This document shows positions 1 to 12,200 of a DNA stretch of 64,000 nucleotides, piece by piece. The stretch is taken from contig NC_081412.1 in NCBI RefSeq assembly GCF_030272615.1, positions 142,870,247-142,934,246 of the forward strand, given 5' to 3'. Position 1 is the stretch's first letter; each line of letters starts with the position of its first letter. Source of the stretch: Cryptomeria japonica (taxonomy: Eukaryota > Streptophyta > Pinopsida > Cupressales > Cupressaceae). Under the pieces are notes generated by a model. It was not told the DNA's origin and ran no database searches. It saw only the letters and a list, made by a program, of their open reading frames with translations. A program made the position numbers and the translations under genes.

Positions 1-765
1 GATTAAGGTAAGATATATTTTCCATTATATTGGACAATTGACACAGAGGTTCAAAGTCTTTTCTATGATTAGGATATCCTATTCCTCTCCATTTCATCTA
101 TTCTTATTGGAAGACAGTGTGTCTCTCTTGGCAACTCTTTGTATCTTGTCATAAGGTTGTGTTCCTTAGTTAGAAAGTATGGATCACTGAGCTCCTTGTC
201 TTGTGGCCTATTTATTATAATCATTCATATATATATATTGTGAGTGTGATTCTCACTATGGTTTTTCCCTTCTTGGGTTTTCCACATTAATCTGGTGTTC
301 ATGAGTTGGTTGTGTTTTGTGCTTTCATAATTTCATTTAAGTAATATGTTAAATGTGGTTTTAAGTTTTTATAGATCAGAAATAAAGTTATGTTAGAGAT
401 ATAGGTTGATTCACCTCCTCTAAATAATGTTGTGTATTAATTTGTAATGACGTTTTGAGAGTGAGATTAGTTGCTAAGAAATTTTGATTATCAAGGTCTC
501 TTCAACTAGTTGACCCCTTTGTTGTGTGTCTTTTGACTTTGATTGTCTTTGTTTTCTTTTTTATCTAAGTTTCCTTATTTTGTGTACCCTTGCATGTGAT
601 TGTATGAGTTAAGATCCTAATATTGGGGGCTTTATTCCTCAAAATTAGTGATGTCTTATATCTTTGTGATCTCATTTTTAGTTGCTCATATCTCTCTCTT
701 CCTCATCTTTCTATTTTACCATGAGTATTTTCATAGGCTCATTCTCTTGCTAAAGTGGGGCCAAA
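1..765 (+). other. 3' internal end of a Ty3-type element, no ORF
   Basis: No open reading frame of note. The tract ends with a purine-rich run at 751-765 (TAAAGTGGGGCCAAA) directly before TGTAGCATTT, which has the same layout as the polypurine tract and LTR start of element D at 61084-61101. I read this as the last internal segment of a plus-strand Ty3 element whose body lies left of the window. The rest of the segment cannot be assigned. Confidence 0.45.
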
Positions 766-1735
766 TGTAGCATTTTAAATTATAACTTTGTATAGTTCAC
801 ACCTTATTTTTGTCCCCCTACTTTAGCGTGCCCCATCTTATTTTTCCCCTGGGTCTATTTTGGGCCTTTTAACTCTAAATTTGTTGTCACCTAGTTGCAT
901 GGCTGAGGAGACCCCATCTTGAGACTATGCCTTCATGTTTGCTTTCTTGTTTGGCCTTTTTGGGGAGGAAAAGGTCACTTGGGGCATCCCTGTCTAGACT
1001 AGGGCATCCTGGGTGCCATGGTCCCCCTTAAATACACCCTAATTTAAATAGGACAATGCACTTTCCCTCCCCAAAGAGCTTTGGTCCTCATTCCTCAATT
1101 TGACCATTGGAGATTAGCCTAATTGGTAAATTATTCATGGGGGATTCACTAAATAGGCAATATCATATCACATGCATTCATATTGTGGGATTTAATATCC
1201 CAAAAATGAGGGTGGAATATATTGCCCATCAATGAAAATAAGGGGATTTTAAATTCGGGCTATGGAAAATTAAAATATTTTGTGCAATTAGGGGGGCTTT
1301 TAATTCTAGTTGTGTATTGGGAGGGGGTGGAAAAAAAAGAGTTTATGGCAATACTTTTTGAAAATAGGGGGATTCTTTAGTATGCCATGAACACAGGTGA
1401 TATAACCCAGGTTCACTAAGTGACTCCCTTGTGAAATTATCTAGGGAACCCTATATAAGAGAATCTTATCAATTCATTTTGATCTATGAAATCCATCCAT
1501 TCATATTATAGGTGTTCATTATCTTCTCACATCAAGAATAAATCATTCTCAAGCACTCAAGGCACCATTTCATTCCATATCTGAGGTATACTAGCCAACA
1601 TTTACTTCACAATTTTTATTTCATAATTCAATTCAATTCAAAGTTAAATCGGGGTTGTACCTAAGGTAAACCCCCATCAAGAAACCCTATTTCCTTCTTT
1701 CTAGGTGTAATAAATTGATACAAGAGCTACAATCA
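766..1735 (+). repeat. LTR of a Ty3-type element (right end uncertain)
   Basis: Starts TGTAGCATTT right after a polypurine tract and resembles the start of the C LTR at 46162 (TGTAGCATCC). It holds a TATA-like CCTATATAAG near 1450 and a 'CTAAGGTAAACCCCC' stretch near 1660, whose counterpart in the C LTR is near 46925 and in D near 50970. A GC-rich patch near 980-1025 (GGGTGCCATGGTCCCCC) belongs to the motif group repeated in C and D. A MITE sits inside it (1136-1433). The right end is not fixed because no primer-binding site or target duplication can be matched. Confidence 0.55.
1136..1433 (+). mobile_element. hAT-like MITE, copy 1
   Basis: A 298-bp unit with short terminal inverted repeats: CATGGGGGATTCACTAAAT at the left and, on the other strand, CACAAGGGAGTCACTTAGTG at the right. 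It is flanked by a near-perfect 8-bp duplication, AAATTATT (1128-1135) and AAATTATC (1434-1441). It has no coding capacity. A second copy in opposite orientation is at 23230-23528. Eight-bp duplications and CA..GGG ends fit the hAT superfamily; the superfamily call is inference. Confidence 0.7.
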
Positions 1736-2508
1736 AAGAATTTGATAAAGAAGATGATGACAATAAAACTCATCTTTTGAAGGCATGAAAAGTGGAGAAC
1801 CAAGACAGTTGGCACCACCTATTCTTAGGAATTTCAGATGATCTTATGGCATTAGACTTTTTGCATCCTCCTAATCCAAAAAATATTCATTTTGTTTGCC
1901 CCCAATATTCATAGGACTAAGTCAGTCCACACCTTCTGGTCCTTACATTTTTTCTTGAACTATTTTCCATTCGTAGATCCAAGTTTACAACTTTACATGA
2001 TATTTGAAACACAATATTACTATTATTTAATCTCAAAATCTCACTATTTGTCCTCAATCTAGCATTTCAATCCAAAACTAATTCAAATACAATTTCAACT
2101 CAAATAAAGGAGGAATTAATTTGATCTATATTCAATGCTTTTAGGATTGAATCAATCAAATTTGATATCCTCATTTAATGTTTGGTGGTCCCATGAAATT
2201 AGTATCTTTATTATCCTAATTGGTGAAGTTCTAATTTCACCACCTTACAATTACTAAAAATTTTAAGTACTCAATAGAATGTTGGAGTCTTCACACACAC
2301 CTTAAGAATATTTAAAAATTCTTAATATACTAGTTAAAAAGGTGTAAAATTCTTCGAAAATAGAATTTGATGGATTAAAAATATATAAAATGGCAAAATA
2401 ATTTAGGAAGTTGGGTACAAATTCAAATTCACTCCATGAATTTCACCTTTAATTTAGATAAGTTGCACATAAATAAACAGTCAAATTTGGCCTCAAAATC
2501 ATAAATAA
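1736..2508. other. Unassigned AT-rich segment
   Basis: No convincing ORF or RNA gene. A TTGGCACCACC string near 1811 faintly resembles a Ty3 primer-binding site, but the call is too weak to use. Position 2509 starts the next LTR; AATAA at 2504-2508 would be its target duplication. Confidence 0.3.
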
Positions 2509-3545
2509 TGTTCAACACACCCCAAGATTGAGAGGGGGTGAATCAATCTTGAACAAAACTTTAACTTTTTAGTACAATTCAAAGTCAAAAACATTATTCT
2601 CAATAGAAGTAATGAAAGATAAAATAATGAACATCAATGCGCAAGAGAACACTAGATTTAAGTGGAAAACCTAAGAAGGGAAAAACCATGGTGAGAGATA
2701 TCTCACATTATATGAACAAAACTACAAATTTGTTTTAAGGATCACTACCTAAGAAAGCGCACTGCTCCTGGATAGGACTTGATGAAGAAGTTCACTAAGT
2801 CCAAGAAAGATAAAAAAGACCTACTAAAGAGATTCACTATAAATTAGACAAGGACACATGAGTTTTTGAATTACAATGTATATTCCTTTAGCATCACAAC
2901 TTCCAATAGTCTCCTTAGAATGCAAGTGCTTTTAAAATGCTACCTCAAGCAACCATTAAATAATTCAGCTCCAAAACTTAGACCACACACTTATATAGCC
3001 TTAAATTCACATCTTTCATAATCCACATCAATTTGCCACCATTCAAATAATTTGATCTTCTACATATACCACTCACAACATCTCAAAACTTTGATTAGGT
3101 CATCTAGAACATGGGATAATGAGTAATATCGTTAAGTCAGCCATAAAACATATTTTTTTATTAAAGTGATCATATCCAAGAGATAGAGAGGACATAAAAC
3201 ATCTTTTTACATAAATAAATGGATCCCCAAACATCAAACACACTAGAACACATCCACCCAAGTTAGCAATAGGGTAAGATGTAGATGAAATGTGTGTCAC
3301 CCAACCAATTAGCCTAAAACACATCTTTTAAATGAATTTACTCAATGTGGATCACCACAAGGAATAGTAGGACACAAATACAACTCATCACATCCTCCTA
3401 TGCTATAGTGGACCCCAAAATTAATAGCACAAGAAAGAGAGTAGGCCCAGTGGGCCAAAAGACCACAAATGACCGTAAAAACCAACTCCAAAAAATATGT
3501 GACACCAAGAACATCAATTATTATCATGTAGACATTCCATGAATA
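2509..3545 (-). repeat. Copia LTR copy, likely 3' LTR of the outer minus-strand element
   Basis: Starts TGTTCAACACACCCC and contains the AAGATTGAGAGGGGGTGAATC block also found at 17034. Its first ~360 bases match 17018-17376 and its later part (from AGCATCACAACTTCC at 2891) matches 26157-26699. The second copy is therefore the same LTR split by insertions. The orientation follows from the primer-binding site at 17000-17017, which reads on the minus strand. Whether the LTR continues past 3545 to the polypurine tract at 6017 with an insertion in between is not resolved. Confidence 0.6.
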
Positions 3546-5149
3546 TTGGTGTAGGAGTAGCTACCTATGAAGACATGAACCAAGAATAAGATGATTTTCT
3601 ATTATCCTAAAAGGAATGTAATAAGACCCTATGGGTCCTTTTTGTAATTCAATGTCCTAGGAGTGTGACAAGTTTGTCCATGTTTGGGTCAAATTGTCAT
3701 CTAGGGTTTGGTAGAGCAAATTGAGTCAATATGGGTCACAATGGTCTAAATTGAGGGATCAAGTGACCACAAGTCTATTTGAGTCATTTTTTTATGTTTG
3801 AGAATAAAATGTAATCATTTTGGGGGAATATGATTGTCTAGAGTCTAAGTTGGTTGAATTAAGCAAAAGTTTCATATTGTCAATTTGTTGTCATGAGAAT
3901 TTTGCACTTTTTGTAAGTATTGATTCTCCAATGGTCAGTCAGTTTGAAAAATAGTTGGAGGAGATTGTGGTCATTTGGGAGATATCTTTAAAGGCCTCAA
4001 ACACCGAAGGATGTATGTTGGTTGATTTGGAAAGAAATTGAAGCATCAAGAACTATTAGAAACTCAGAAAACCGTCTAATTTATGTTGATTGCATACTGA
4101 AGGTGGATTGGCAAGAATGCTCATGGCATAGATCCTATAATTAGGTAGTGATCGCTATGGGGTAGCCTAAAACCCTTAAACCCCTAGGGTTTGACTGCAA
4201 TAATGGGTTTTAGCATATGAATCCTTAACTGAACACTCTATCGTTACAGGATATGATAGGCCATTATATCATATGTCAGTACCAAAATCCATTAAGAGGA
4301 TACAATAGGGTGAAAAGGATGGAGAACTAACCCTAGGTCTGGCATCTCTATGTGATAGACTGGGTTTGATGAGTGCAGTGCATGAGAATTGAGTGGTAGA
4401 GCACTAGAAAAGGGTTTGAATGTGGTATAAAAGTAATTTGGAGTTTTACATAACATTTCATGGTCAGTGATGGTCACCCATTGGGAGAACCTAACCAGTT
4501 TGTGAAAGGTGTTCAGTCAAATAGGTCTGATAGTCCTATTAGGTTTGTTAGTGTAGTACCGATTGGGATATTTGTAAGTTGATCTAGTACCAGAAATTGA
4601 GATATTGTTGAGAAATCCAAAAAGAGTATTTGAAAATATAATTTTTTTCCTTAGATCCTCAGGGTGTCAAAAGTTATCACCCGATTCCCTCAAATGGAGG
4701 CCTGATAGCAACCGGTTCAATTTGTGGGCGAGTGAGTCAAAATTAATGTTTCGGTGGACCTAAACCATGAAATACTATTTCATTTGGGTTAGGGTGTTGT
4801 GAGAACACCCCTCCAAGGATCGTTGTGTTGAATTGGTCAAGTGGGCCATTCAAACCCTAAAGCCTAGTAGTAGCCCACTCATGTATGCAAGGGTGTGGGT
4901 AGTCACACAAGAACTTGAGAATTGTTAGTTGTCTATAAGTGGACATAGTGGAGCCTTGGGGTTTTCCAGGTTGTTTTTTGGTGTCATTGAACCATTTCTT
5001 TACTTGGTGTGGTGTAAGGATCTTTAGAATTAGGGATTACCAGTTGAGTTTGTATGCCTTAGAGATTGGCTGGTTCAAGGTTACCCTCCTCCCGGGCTAT
5101 TGCATCCTCATCAAATATCCAACAAAATTAAATATTTCTTTCACATTGT
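3546..5149. other. Unassigned repeat-like segment
   Basis: No ORF over 100 codons with coding character. A short palindrome (GACCCTATGGGTC, near 3625-3640) is visible. The segment lies between two stretches of copia LTR-like sequence and may be an insertion, but I cannot find matching target duplications. Confidence 0.25.
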
Positions 5150-6016
5150 CATGCAAAAAAAATATGGTTCAATCAAACATATACATATTTCTTCATACTT
5201 GGATGGTTGGGCAACACATACATGAAACAAAATATCAATAATTATAGTTGTGGTACAAATCATTGCTTGAAATTTGAATTGAGAAATTGTACAAACAATA
5301 TAAACATGTCCACCAGGCTGAAGAGCATAAAAATAAATGCAAAGAAATGTAGAGCATTTTTTTTTACGAGTCTTGACAACCAACCAAAATGCCAACATAC
5401 TACACTCACAAAAAATCATCTACATCAATGCTAGGGAGCTAAAAGGGTTAGAGTGAAATGTCCACAACAAATTTATGCTAGCTCTAGAATTATGAAACTA
5501 TACAATCAAACATGGATGATTGTGAAATATTCTCCCAGACGGTCTTGAACCACCTTCTTACATTTTCAAACTTCATCAAACTCTGGAGACAAAATCACCT
5601 TTGTAGCATCATCTACTCACCTAGGAGAAATAGTATAGATAAAGCAACAACTTGTGGCATACACAAGTCATCAACATCATATCGACTTCATCACCATGCT
5701 CCTAATCCTCATATTTATACTTTTAATCCTTAAATTAATGCTTCTAATCCTCATCTTAATACAATATCATCATTGATGACAAAAAACAAGGTATGATACC
5801 CAATATGAGATTGATCATCATTGATATGATAGAATCTACCATCTGCATTCACTTCTTAGCCCTCATCTATACTCCAATCCAATGACTACACACCACTAAA
5901 TGTTGACATCAATGGAGAACACCATAAATACATGAGTGATGTCAATGAAAACAACCTTCATCAATCCCCACAATACTAAGAGTTGACATCAATAAAAACA
6001 ACTATAGTTTCCAACA
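5150..6016 (-). repeat. Copia 3' LTR terminus with polypurine tract
   Basis: On the minus strand the sequence at 6017-6039 reads as a polypurine tract (AATGACAAAGGGAGAGAT) followed directly by TGTTGGAAACTATAG, the usual start of a copia LTR. The LTR thus runs leftwards from 6016. The same arrangement is seen at 28584 and in plus orientation at 20236. The left limit is not defined. Confidence 0.55.
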
Positions 6017-6310
6017 ATCTCTCCCTTTGTCATTGATGGTAACACTTTCCAATATAACAATCAAGCACAATTTGATCTCCCCCTTATTCCTTGCATTAAT
6101 CTATACTCTCTCCCCATTTTACGTCAAGAATAAGGTGAAGAGTTATTCATTGTCTATCAGAACACTTTTTTAAAACTATCATACTTGCTCCCCTTTTTAG
6201 CAGCAACCAACTAACTAACTTCTCCCCCTGAGAGGTATCCCACATCAATCTAGAAGTGAATGGTATACTTTTAATTCCCCCCCCCTAGATAGATGCACCA
6301 TCTTATGCAT

Positions 6311-6600
6311 CTAGTTGAAAAGAGAGGCAATAAACTCTAACTTCTCCCTAAGATACCCAAATGTATCCTTCAAAAGAGCCTTTGTCAAAATTTTTGCAAT
6401 CTAATCTTTTGTAGGAAAATGTTTGCACTTGTATTATCACACATGATAGGAATAGGTTCATCATATACTAGTTTGATATCCTTCAATGTCTACTTCATTT
6501 GTAGCATATACATAATTTATTACACATTCTAATATATACATCATTGTCTTAATCATTTTCTCTTTTTGTTTCATCCTACCCTATGAGTAGTTCACACAAC
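6311..6600 (-). pseudogene. Copia RNase H fragment
   Basis: The minus-strand translation contains YDEPIPIMCDNTSA, then after a gap KILTKALLKDTFGYLREKLE, ending in a stop at 6311-6313. These are the DNTSA and 'ADILTKPLxKxxFxxLRxKLG' motifs of plant copia RNase H. The middle of the domain is missing and stops are present. It sits just inside the polypurine tract at 6017, the normal place for the end of copia pol. Reverse transcriptase and integrase are not found next to it. Confidence 0.7.
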
Positions 6601-6987
6601 CTTAACCCAATTAGGTACACATTCACCTTTAACTTTTTCTATGGAAGGAGTCATCGAAAACAACCTTGAATTCTAATCATCAAGATAATATCTTGTTGTG
6701 TTCATGAGTGTGGACCAAAACATAACTTTCATCTATCTTAGAATATAATGTATTTATGCCTTAGACAAATTTTATAACATGCCACTAAATGCAATTAACA
6801 ATATCGATGATATACTACAGAGCACAAGTTGATGACATAGTCAAACATATGTACCCATCTCTACATCATACATAAGAAATCAAAAGTAGAGTATCTCAAA
6901 TAAACATATTGAGATCAACATAAACTTATTTTCATAATCACCTCAATCTATATCTACATCTCTTAAAAACAACCTGATTTGTTAGCT

Positions 6988-7662
6988 TCAAATACAAGCC
7001 TCAAAACTTTGGGGGATGAAACATATGCAGTGAATAACTCCCCTTGAATTCATACTTTCTTTTAATTTCTGGAGGATTCCTCTACACCAAGAAGAGATAC
7101 AAAACCATCCTTCACCTAATTCTCTTCCTTTTGGAGAAAAAGGTCTCACATTATTCTCCTTGTATAACCTTGCAATGTGTCTTAATTTATTGCAATTATA
7201 GAAAGTGGTGCCATATTGTGGAGCATAACCACTTCTCCTCATATTGGATCTACAATCAACAACCTTATGACAAAGCTTGTTGCGTGTGTAGGTGTAACCA
7301 TAGTAGGATTCAGGGGTCATAGCATTGTAACTATTCATCATTTTATTTTTGTCATCATTAACCCTATGACCAAATTTATCGCAAGCATAGAATTGGCCAT
7401 GGGATGGTTGAGATTTAATAGCATTATACCTTGGAGTAATAAATAAATTTTAATTCATCTTGCTTCTACATTCAATTTCCTTATGTCCAAAATTATTGCA
7501 AGAATAACAATTACCAATGAAATACCTAGATCGAGCAGTTTGCTTAGGAGTGGGCCTGTTATCACTATTTAAAAAATGGGTATTCTTGTCCCATAATTGG
7601 CTAAGTCTATGAAAATTTTGAGTCTGGTATGGCCTTGTTACCTCTAATTGCTTTAGGTCCAA
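6988..7662 (-). pseudogene. Copia gag zinc-knuckle fragment
   Basis: Minus-strand frames carry a good CCHC knuckle, CYSCNNFGHKEIEC, near 7460-7510 and two degraded ones further on (LCHKVVDC; FYNCNKLRHIA). Several CCHC motifs in a row are seen in some plant copia gag proteins. A stop and frame change separate 7450 from 7341. The N-terminal capsid part is absent. Knuckles lying this close to the RNase H remnant mean the integrase and RT region has been deleted, or that two fragments were joined. Confidence 0.6.
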
Positions 7663-7879
7663 AGAGGGTTTAGGGTTTAAGTCTTAATCGCTCCAATGTT
7701 TGAGAAAAACCCTCTCTTTCTAATTCTATGTTACTTTATTCACTTAAAGAAGGGTCTGTTTGTCGTGAGAAGTGTCCCCCCCCTTCTTATTTCTTCCTAG
7801 GTGAGTCTAGCCGCGCATTATTTTTCTAAGCTTTTCCCAAAGTTCTTAATTTTTAATCGAGTTTTCTAACCAGTGAGCA

Positions 7880-8935
7880 GGTTCCTTTTAAATCTAAAGG
7901 CACACGTGATTTCACAGCCCTAAGATGCCCGTGAGTTACCGTTCGTGAAGTGGCAAAAGGTGAAAGTGGGTCCGACATCCAAGTTTTCACTAAAGATAAA
8001 GACCGATCAATTTCTATTTGATCGGACGGCCCGCGCGTTTTTGCAAAATAAAGGTGATTGAGATCTAACCTTCGTATGGAAAAAAGGAAATTGGTTCCGG
8101 CATCCAGGAAAAGACTAAGGTAAAGACCGATCAAGTTCCTTTTGATCAGATGGCTCACACGGTTTCGCTGGGTGAAGGTGCGCGGGTTTTAGGCTTCGCG
8201 AAGTGGCATAAAGGAAAATGGATCTGTGACGTAGTTAAAACTGAAGGTAAATACCAATAAAGTTCCTTTTGATCGGACGGTCAGTGCTATTTCATAGCCC
8301 TAAGGTGCCTGAGATTTAACCTTCGTGAAGTAGCGAAGTGACATAGCAACCACTTGGTTGATGTCATGGCAAAATGAATGGATTAGACCGCTGACGAGAA
8401 GACAAGTTGTCAGATACATGTGGTGGACTTGAAGTGGATCCCATGGAGTTGTTCGATGAATAAAAGATTGACATGTTGGTTTCCTTTGCTAGTAGGTTGC
8501 CAGGTCAGATGGTGCTGAGTCAAAAGGCCCACATCTACCGGTTAAGTTTGTTAAAGGGCAGGTATCTCAAGAAGGATCCTACGGTGGGCGTTATTTTGCA
8601 GCCCGAAGATGCAAGGTAATTACCATTTGCAAAACAGTGAAAATTGCTAGCCTTAAACGCTTGGTGCACGGTTAGTGGGGTTAGCCGCCAGTCACAGGAT
8701 GAGATAAAGACCGATCATGTTCTTTTTGATCGGATGACCCGCGCGGTTTTGCTGGGTGAATATGCACGATGTTTAGCTTTCGTGAAATGGCAAAAGAGAT
8801 CTAAGCCTATCGCCGGATGAAGAATAGTCAATAAAGTAAAAGTCGTGCAAGTTTTGCTGGATCTAACAGTTGGTGTAATTTTGCTTGATGAAGAAGCATG
8901 GATTTTAGGCTTCACAAAATGGCAAAACAAGAAAG
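7880..8935 (+). repeat. Imperfect tandem repeat with hairpin core
   Basis: Units of roughly 100-130 bp are repeated with much divergence. Each includes TAAAGACCGATCAA-(7-8 nt)-TTGATCGGACGG, then GCGCGGTTTTGC, then TTTTAGGCTTCGTGAAGTGGC. The inverted arms are at 8003-8010/8018-8025, 8127-8134/8142-8149, a decayed left arm at 8254-8261 with 8269-8276, and 8711-8718/8726-8733. GC content is higher than in the flanks. No ORF is credible here. It precedes the broken ORF that starts at 9263 and may be its leader. Confidence 0.65.
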
Positions 8936-9262
8936 TGATAGAAACACAGATATTTTGTGATCTGTTGGAGTGAAATTTTTGAATTCATTCGTGAATTCAA
9001 TTCCGAGGTGATGGCCGAAGCATGTGGTGTTAATGTTGTAGTTAAGAACTTGATTGCTGTATATATGCTCACATCAATTGAATGTAGGCATCATTTTGAA
9101 AGAGTTGTTGTGGAAAAGCTAGTGTAGAGCAGAGTTCTTCAGGCCGAGAATAGGTTTTCTTGTATCGTGCTTACCAATTACTTGAAAGTTTGATTGAATT
9201 GTGGTTTTGTTCTGTTAAAGAATTGTTGTGATTAGTAATTGAATTACTTACATATCATTGAG

Positions 9263-12200
9263 ATGGCACCCAGAAGGGACTTCACAAGGAAAGTTAATTA
9301 CCAGGAGAGAGAAATTTATGATGATTTCCTGGAATAGTTGTCTATGTCCACAAATGTAGCAGCTAAGGTTAAAGAATTAGTGCCCAAGTCTCCTCGCTTG
9401 AGAATAGGAGAAAGATTGTATGACAAGGGTAATTAGCTGAGAGACCCACAGATAGGGTTGTCTGGTTTGGGTTTATTCAAGGTTGGATTTGGTATGAGAG
9501 ACTCCCTAGCCCCAATGAACAGTTTTTGGGAGTTGGATGTAGGTAAATTGGCGGTCCCTGGAGTGTTCATGGATGTGGATCTCCTAACTCAGATTGCACA
9601 CAACTATGACCCTATTACCAAAAGTGTTAGGGATATAAATGGAAAAAGCCTCATTGAAATAAATGATGATGAGTTCATAAATGTATTTGGGCTCAGTGAG
9701 GTGTCTAATTATTTGGAGCCCATTGATTTTAAATCATTGGCTTAGGTCTACAATGCACAGAGGAATCATCTTAGAAATGGGCATCTTAAAGAATTCTTTG
9801 TTAAAATAGGTGGATTGATTGTTGTAGGACCTAATACCATGATGCCTTTCTCCTTAAATTTGTTCAGTCTTAGAGCCAAAGGATTATACTGTGTTAGGTC
9901 TCGGAGACAACTGAGAGGGGGTGGGGTGGGGGGTGAATCAGTTGTCTAATAAATTCAAACCAAAAACCAATTAACCAACTTAATGCTTAATACCGGTAAA
10001 CCAGTTAAGTATGCCGATAGATAGTGTTAACAGTAAATTGCTATACCGGTAAAGATTAATGCATGAAACACAAACATAAAGTCATCCACAACACATAACA
10101 CCAATATTTGTATGTGGAAACCCTATAAGGGGAAAAACCACGGTGGGAAACCTTACCCACAATCAGATGATACTACTGTAGATAGTAAGTGTACATAAAT
10201 GGGGTCTGCACATGCAGAAAGGCCAACAGCCTAGAGCTCACTGCTCAAACACAAAATGGGAGTCACACTGACTACAGTTGGATGAATCGAAAAAGAATGT
10301 ACTACACAAAATAGCATCTTCATATGCTAGATTCAGTACCAGTGTAATGTTGATATGCTTATACAAAAACCTTGCTTCACCTTCAAATGATGTCTTCGTG
10401 TATACCTCTTCTTGATCTCGCATATACCTTCACTCAATTATTTTTCGCATTCCACACTTGATCTTGTAAATGAGATATTACATTTATACCATACCCTAAG
10501 ACCAATTTAAGTAGGTCGGCTCTACAAGATATTACAATAAACATTTTACATACAATATAATATCTGATGCAATAACCAATTAAACATGTCGGCTTAAGGC
10601 ATTTACATCAATAATAAATCATCTCCATAGTGTGCCATGCTGATCTAGAAAAGATAAACCTATCGGTGTAACCCTAGATAACCTGGACCTATTTTTTGGT
10701 AAAAGCAAATATGCAAATATGAATATACCAATGATTAATTCTTCAAAACAAAGTGTCCACATGATGTCTTCGACATTACCAAGTGTCTTACATATTATTC
10801 CAAATACTGGTGAACATTATATCCTGCCGGTGAACCATATACCAATAACTGTGCAATAGTTACTTGCTTGCTAGTGAATGTTGCTGGATCTCAAAGTGCT
10901 AGTTTTCAGTAGGTGTTGACATCAATGACAAAACCATACCAAAATACCAACATACTGATCACTCTGCCAGATTTTTGGAGAGGATGCTGAAGTGAACATG
11001 CCAACTCATTACATGTTAATGATAGCTCAAATTTTAAATCCTTCTCTAGCAGTCACATTTGATTATGCCCCCTATATTACTGATGCAATCCATGAAGTCT
11101 TGATAGGGATAAATAATGGCAAGGTGGATAGGCCTTTTGGATGGTACTCCCTTCTCATGCATGTGTTTATATTTAGGGGTGGTGACTACTTTGCCAATGA
11201 AATGGATCTGGTGAAAGAAACGGATGGGGAGAAAATGCCAGTTCAATTATGGAGCACAGTGTTGTCATGGGATAGGGAAGATGCTAGCTACCTAAAGTTT
11301 GATAAGTGCTTTGCATCCAAGATCAGAATTATTTTATGCTCAGAGAATCCAAGGGTCCCTAAAGCTCTTTTAGAGTTTCTTAGGCCAAATGAGTTTGTTG
11401 AAGGAATCAAAATTGTCCATAATTAGGGTGACATGTACTTGTACCCTGTTTCCACAGTCTTCAAAGTCTATGGTTTTAGAGGCACTCCATTTTTGTTGCC
11501 ATATCAGGTCCCACTGAAAGTAGGAATTGTAGAAGTCCTTAGGCAGATTGGGAGTGTGCAAGAGGTAGAGCTATCTAATAAAGGAAAAGGGACCATTTTT
11601 CCTATAGTAACAATAGCACATTAGCTTGCGATTACTAAAGGTGGGTGGAAGTGTTTTGAGGAGTTCTTTCAACCATACTGGCTATCCACTGCAGTGTCAA
11701 GGTTTTATGACCCTGAAGACTTCTTTAATAGTATGTTTAAGAAGAGGAAAGTATGCAAAGGCATACCTCACCAATTCCAATTCCCTGAAGACCTCATCAT
11801 AAATGAGTTTGATTTGGATGAGCAGGAGCTAAGGAAAGAAAAATGGGTGGCCTACAAGAAGGCTCTAGATTTTATGCACCAATTTGACACCAGCTATGAC
11901 CCTTTGTCCAATTTTCACCCCTTTGAGGAAAAAGAAAAATTCCTAATTCTTTTCTTTGAAGATGTAATGCAAACATTGAAGGAGAAGAGGGAAGAAATGA
12001 TTAAAAAAAACCCTGAGAAGGCAAGACTAGTTCTAGCTAGGTCTACATCTAATAAAGCAATCCCTCATGGTGACTATGTGCTACATAGAAAATCCTCGTA
12101 CAGTGTGTTGGTGCCAACAATAAGGGAACCTTCTACTTAAAAAGGGAAGAGGAAAATACAAGATTTTATTGACATTCAAGAATCCCCAAAGAAGCAAAGG

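Noticed and set aside
1805-1830. TTGGCACCACC as a Ty3 primer-binding site
   Set aside because: No LTR end can be placed directly before it and no gag follows; the match is too short to use.
4170-4195. AAACCCT-like strings suggestive of telomere repeats
   Set aside because: Only single scattered units; AAACCCTAA is common in plant LTR leaders and promoters.
11046-11561. Minus-strand ORFs of 63-66 codons
   Set aside because: Shadows of the plus-strand frame with no recognisable motif.
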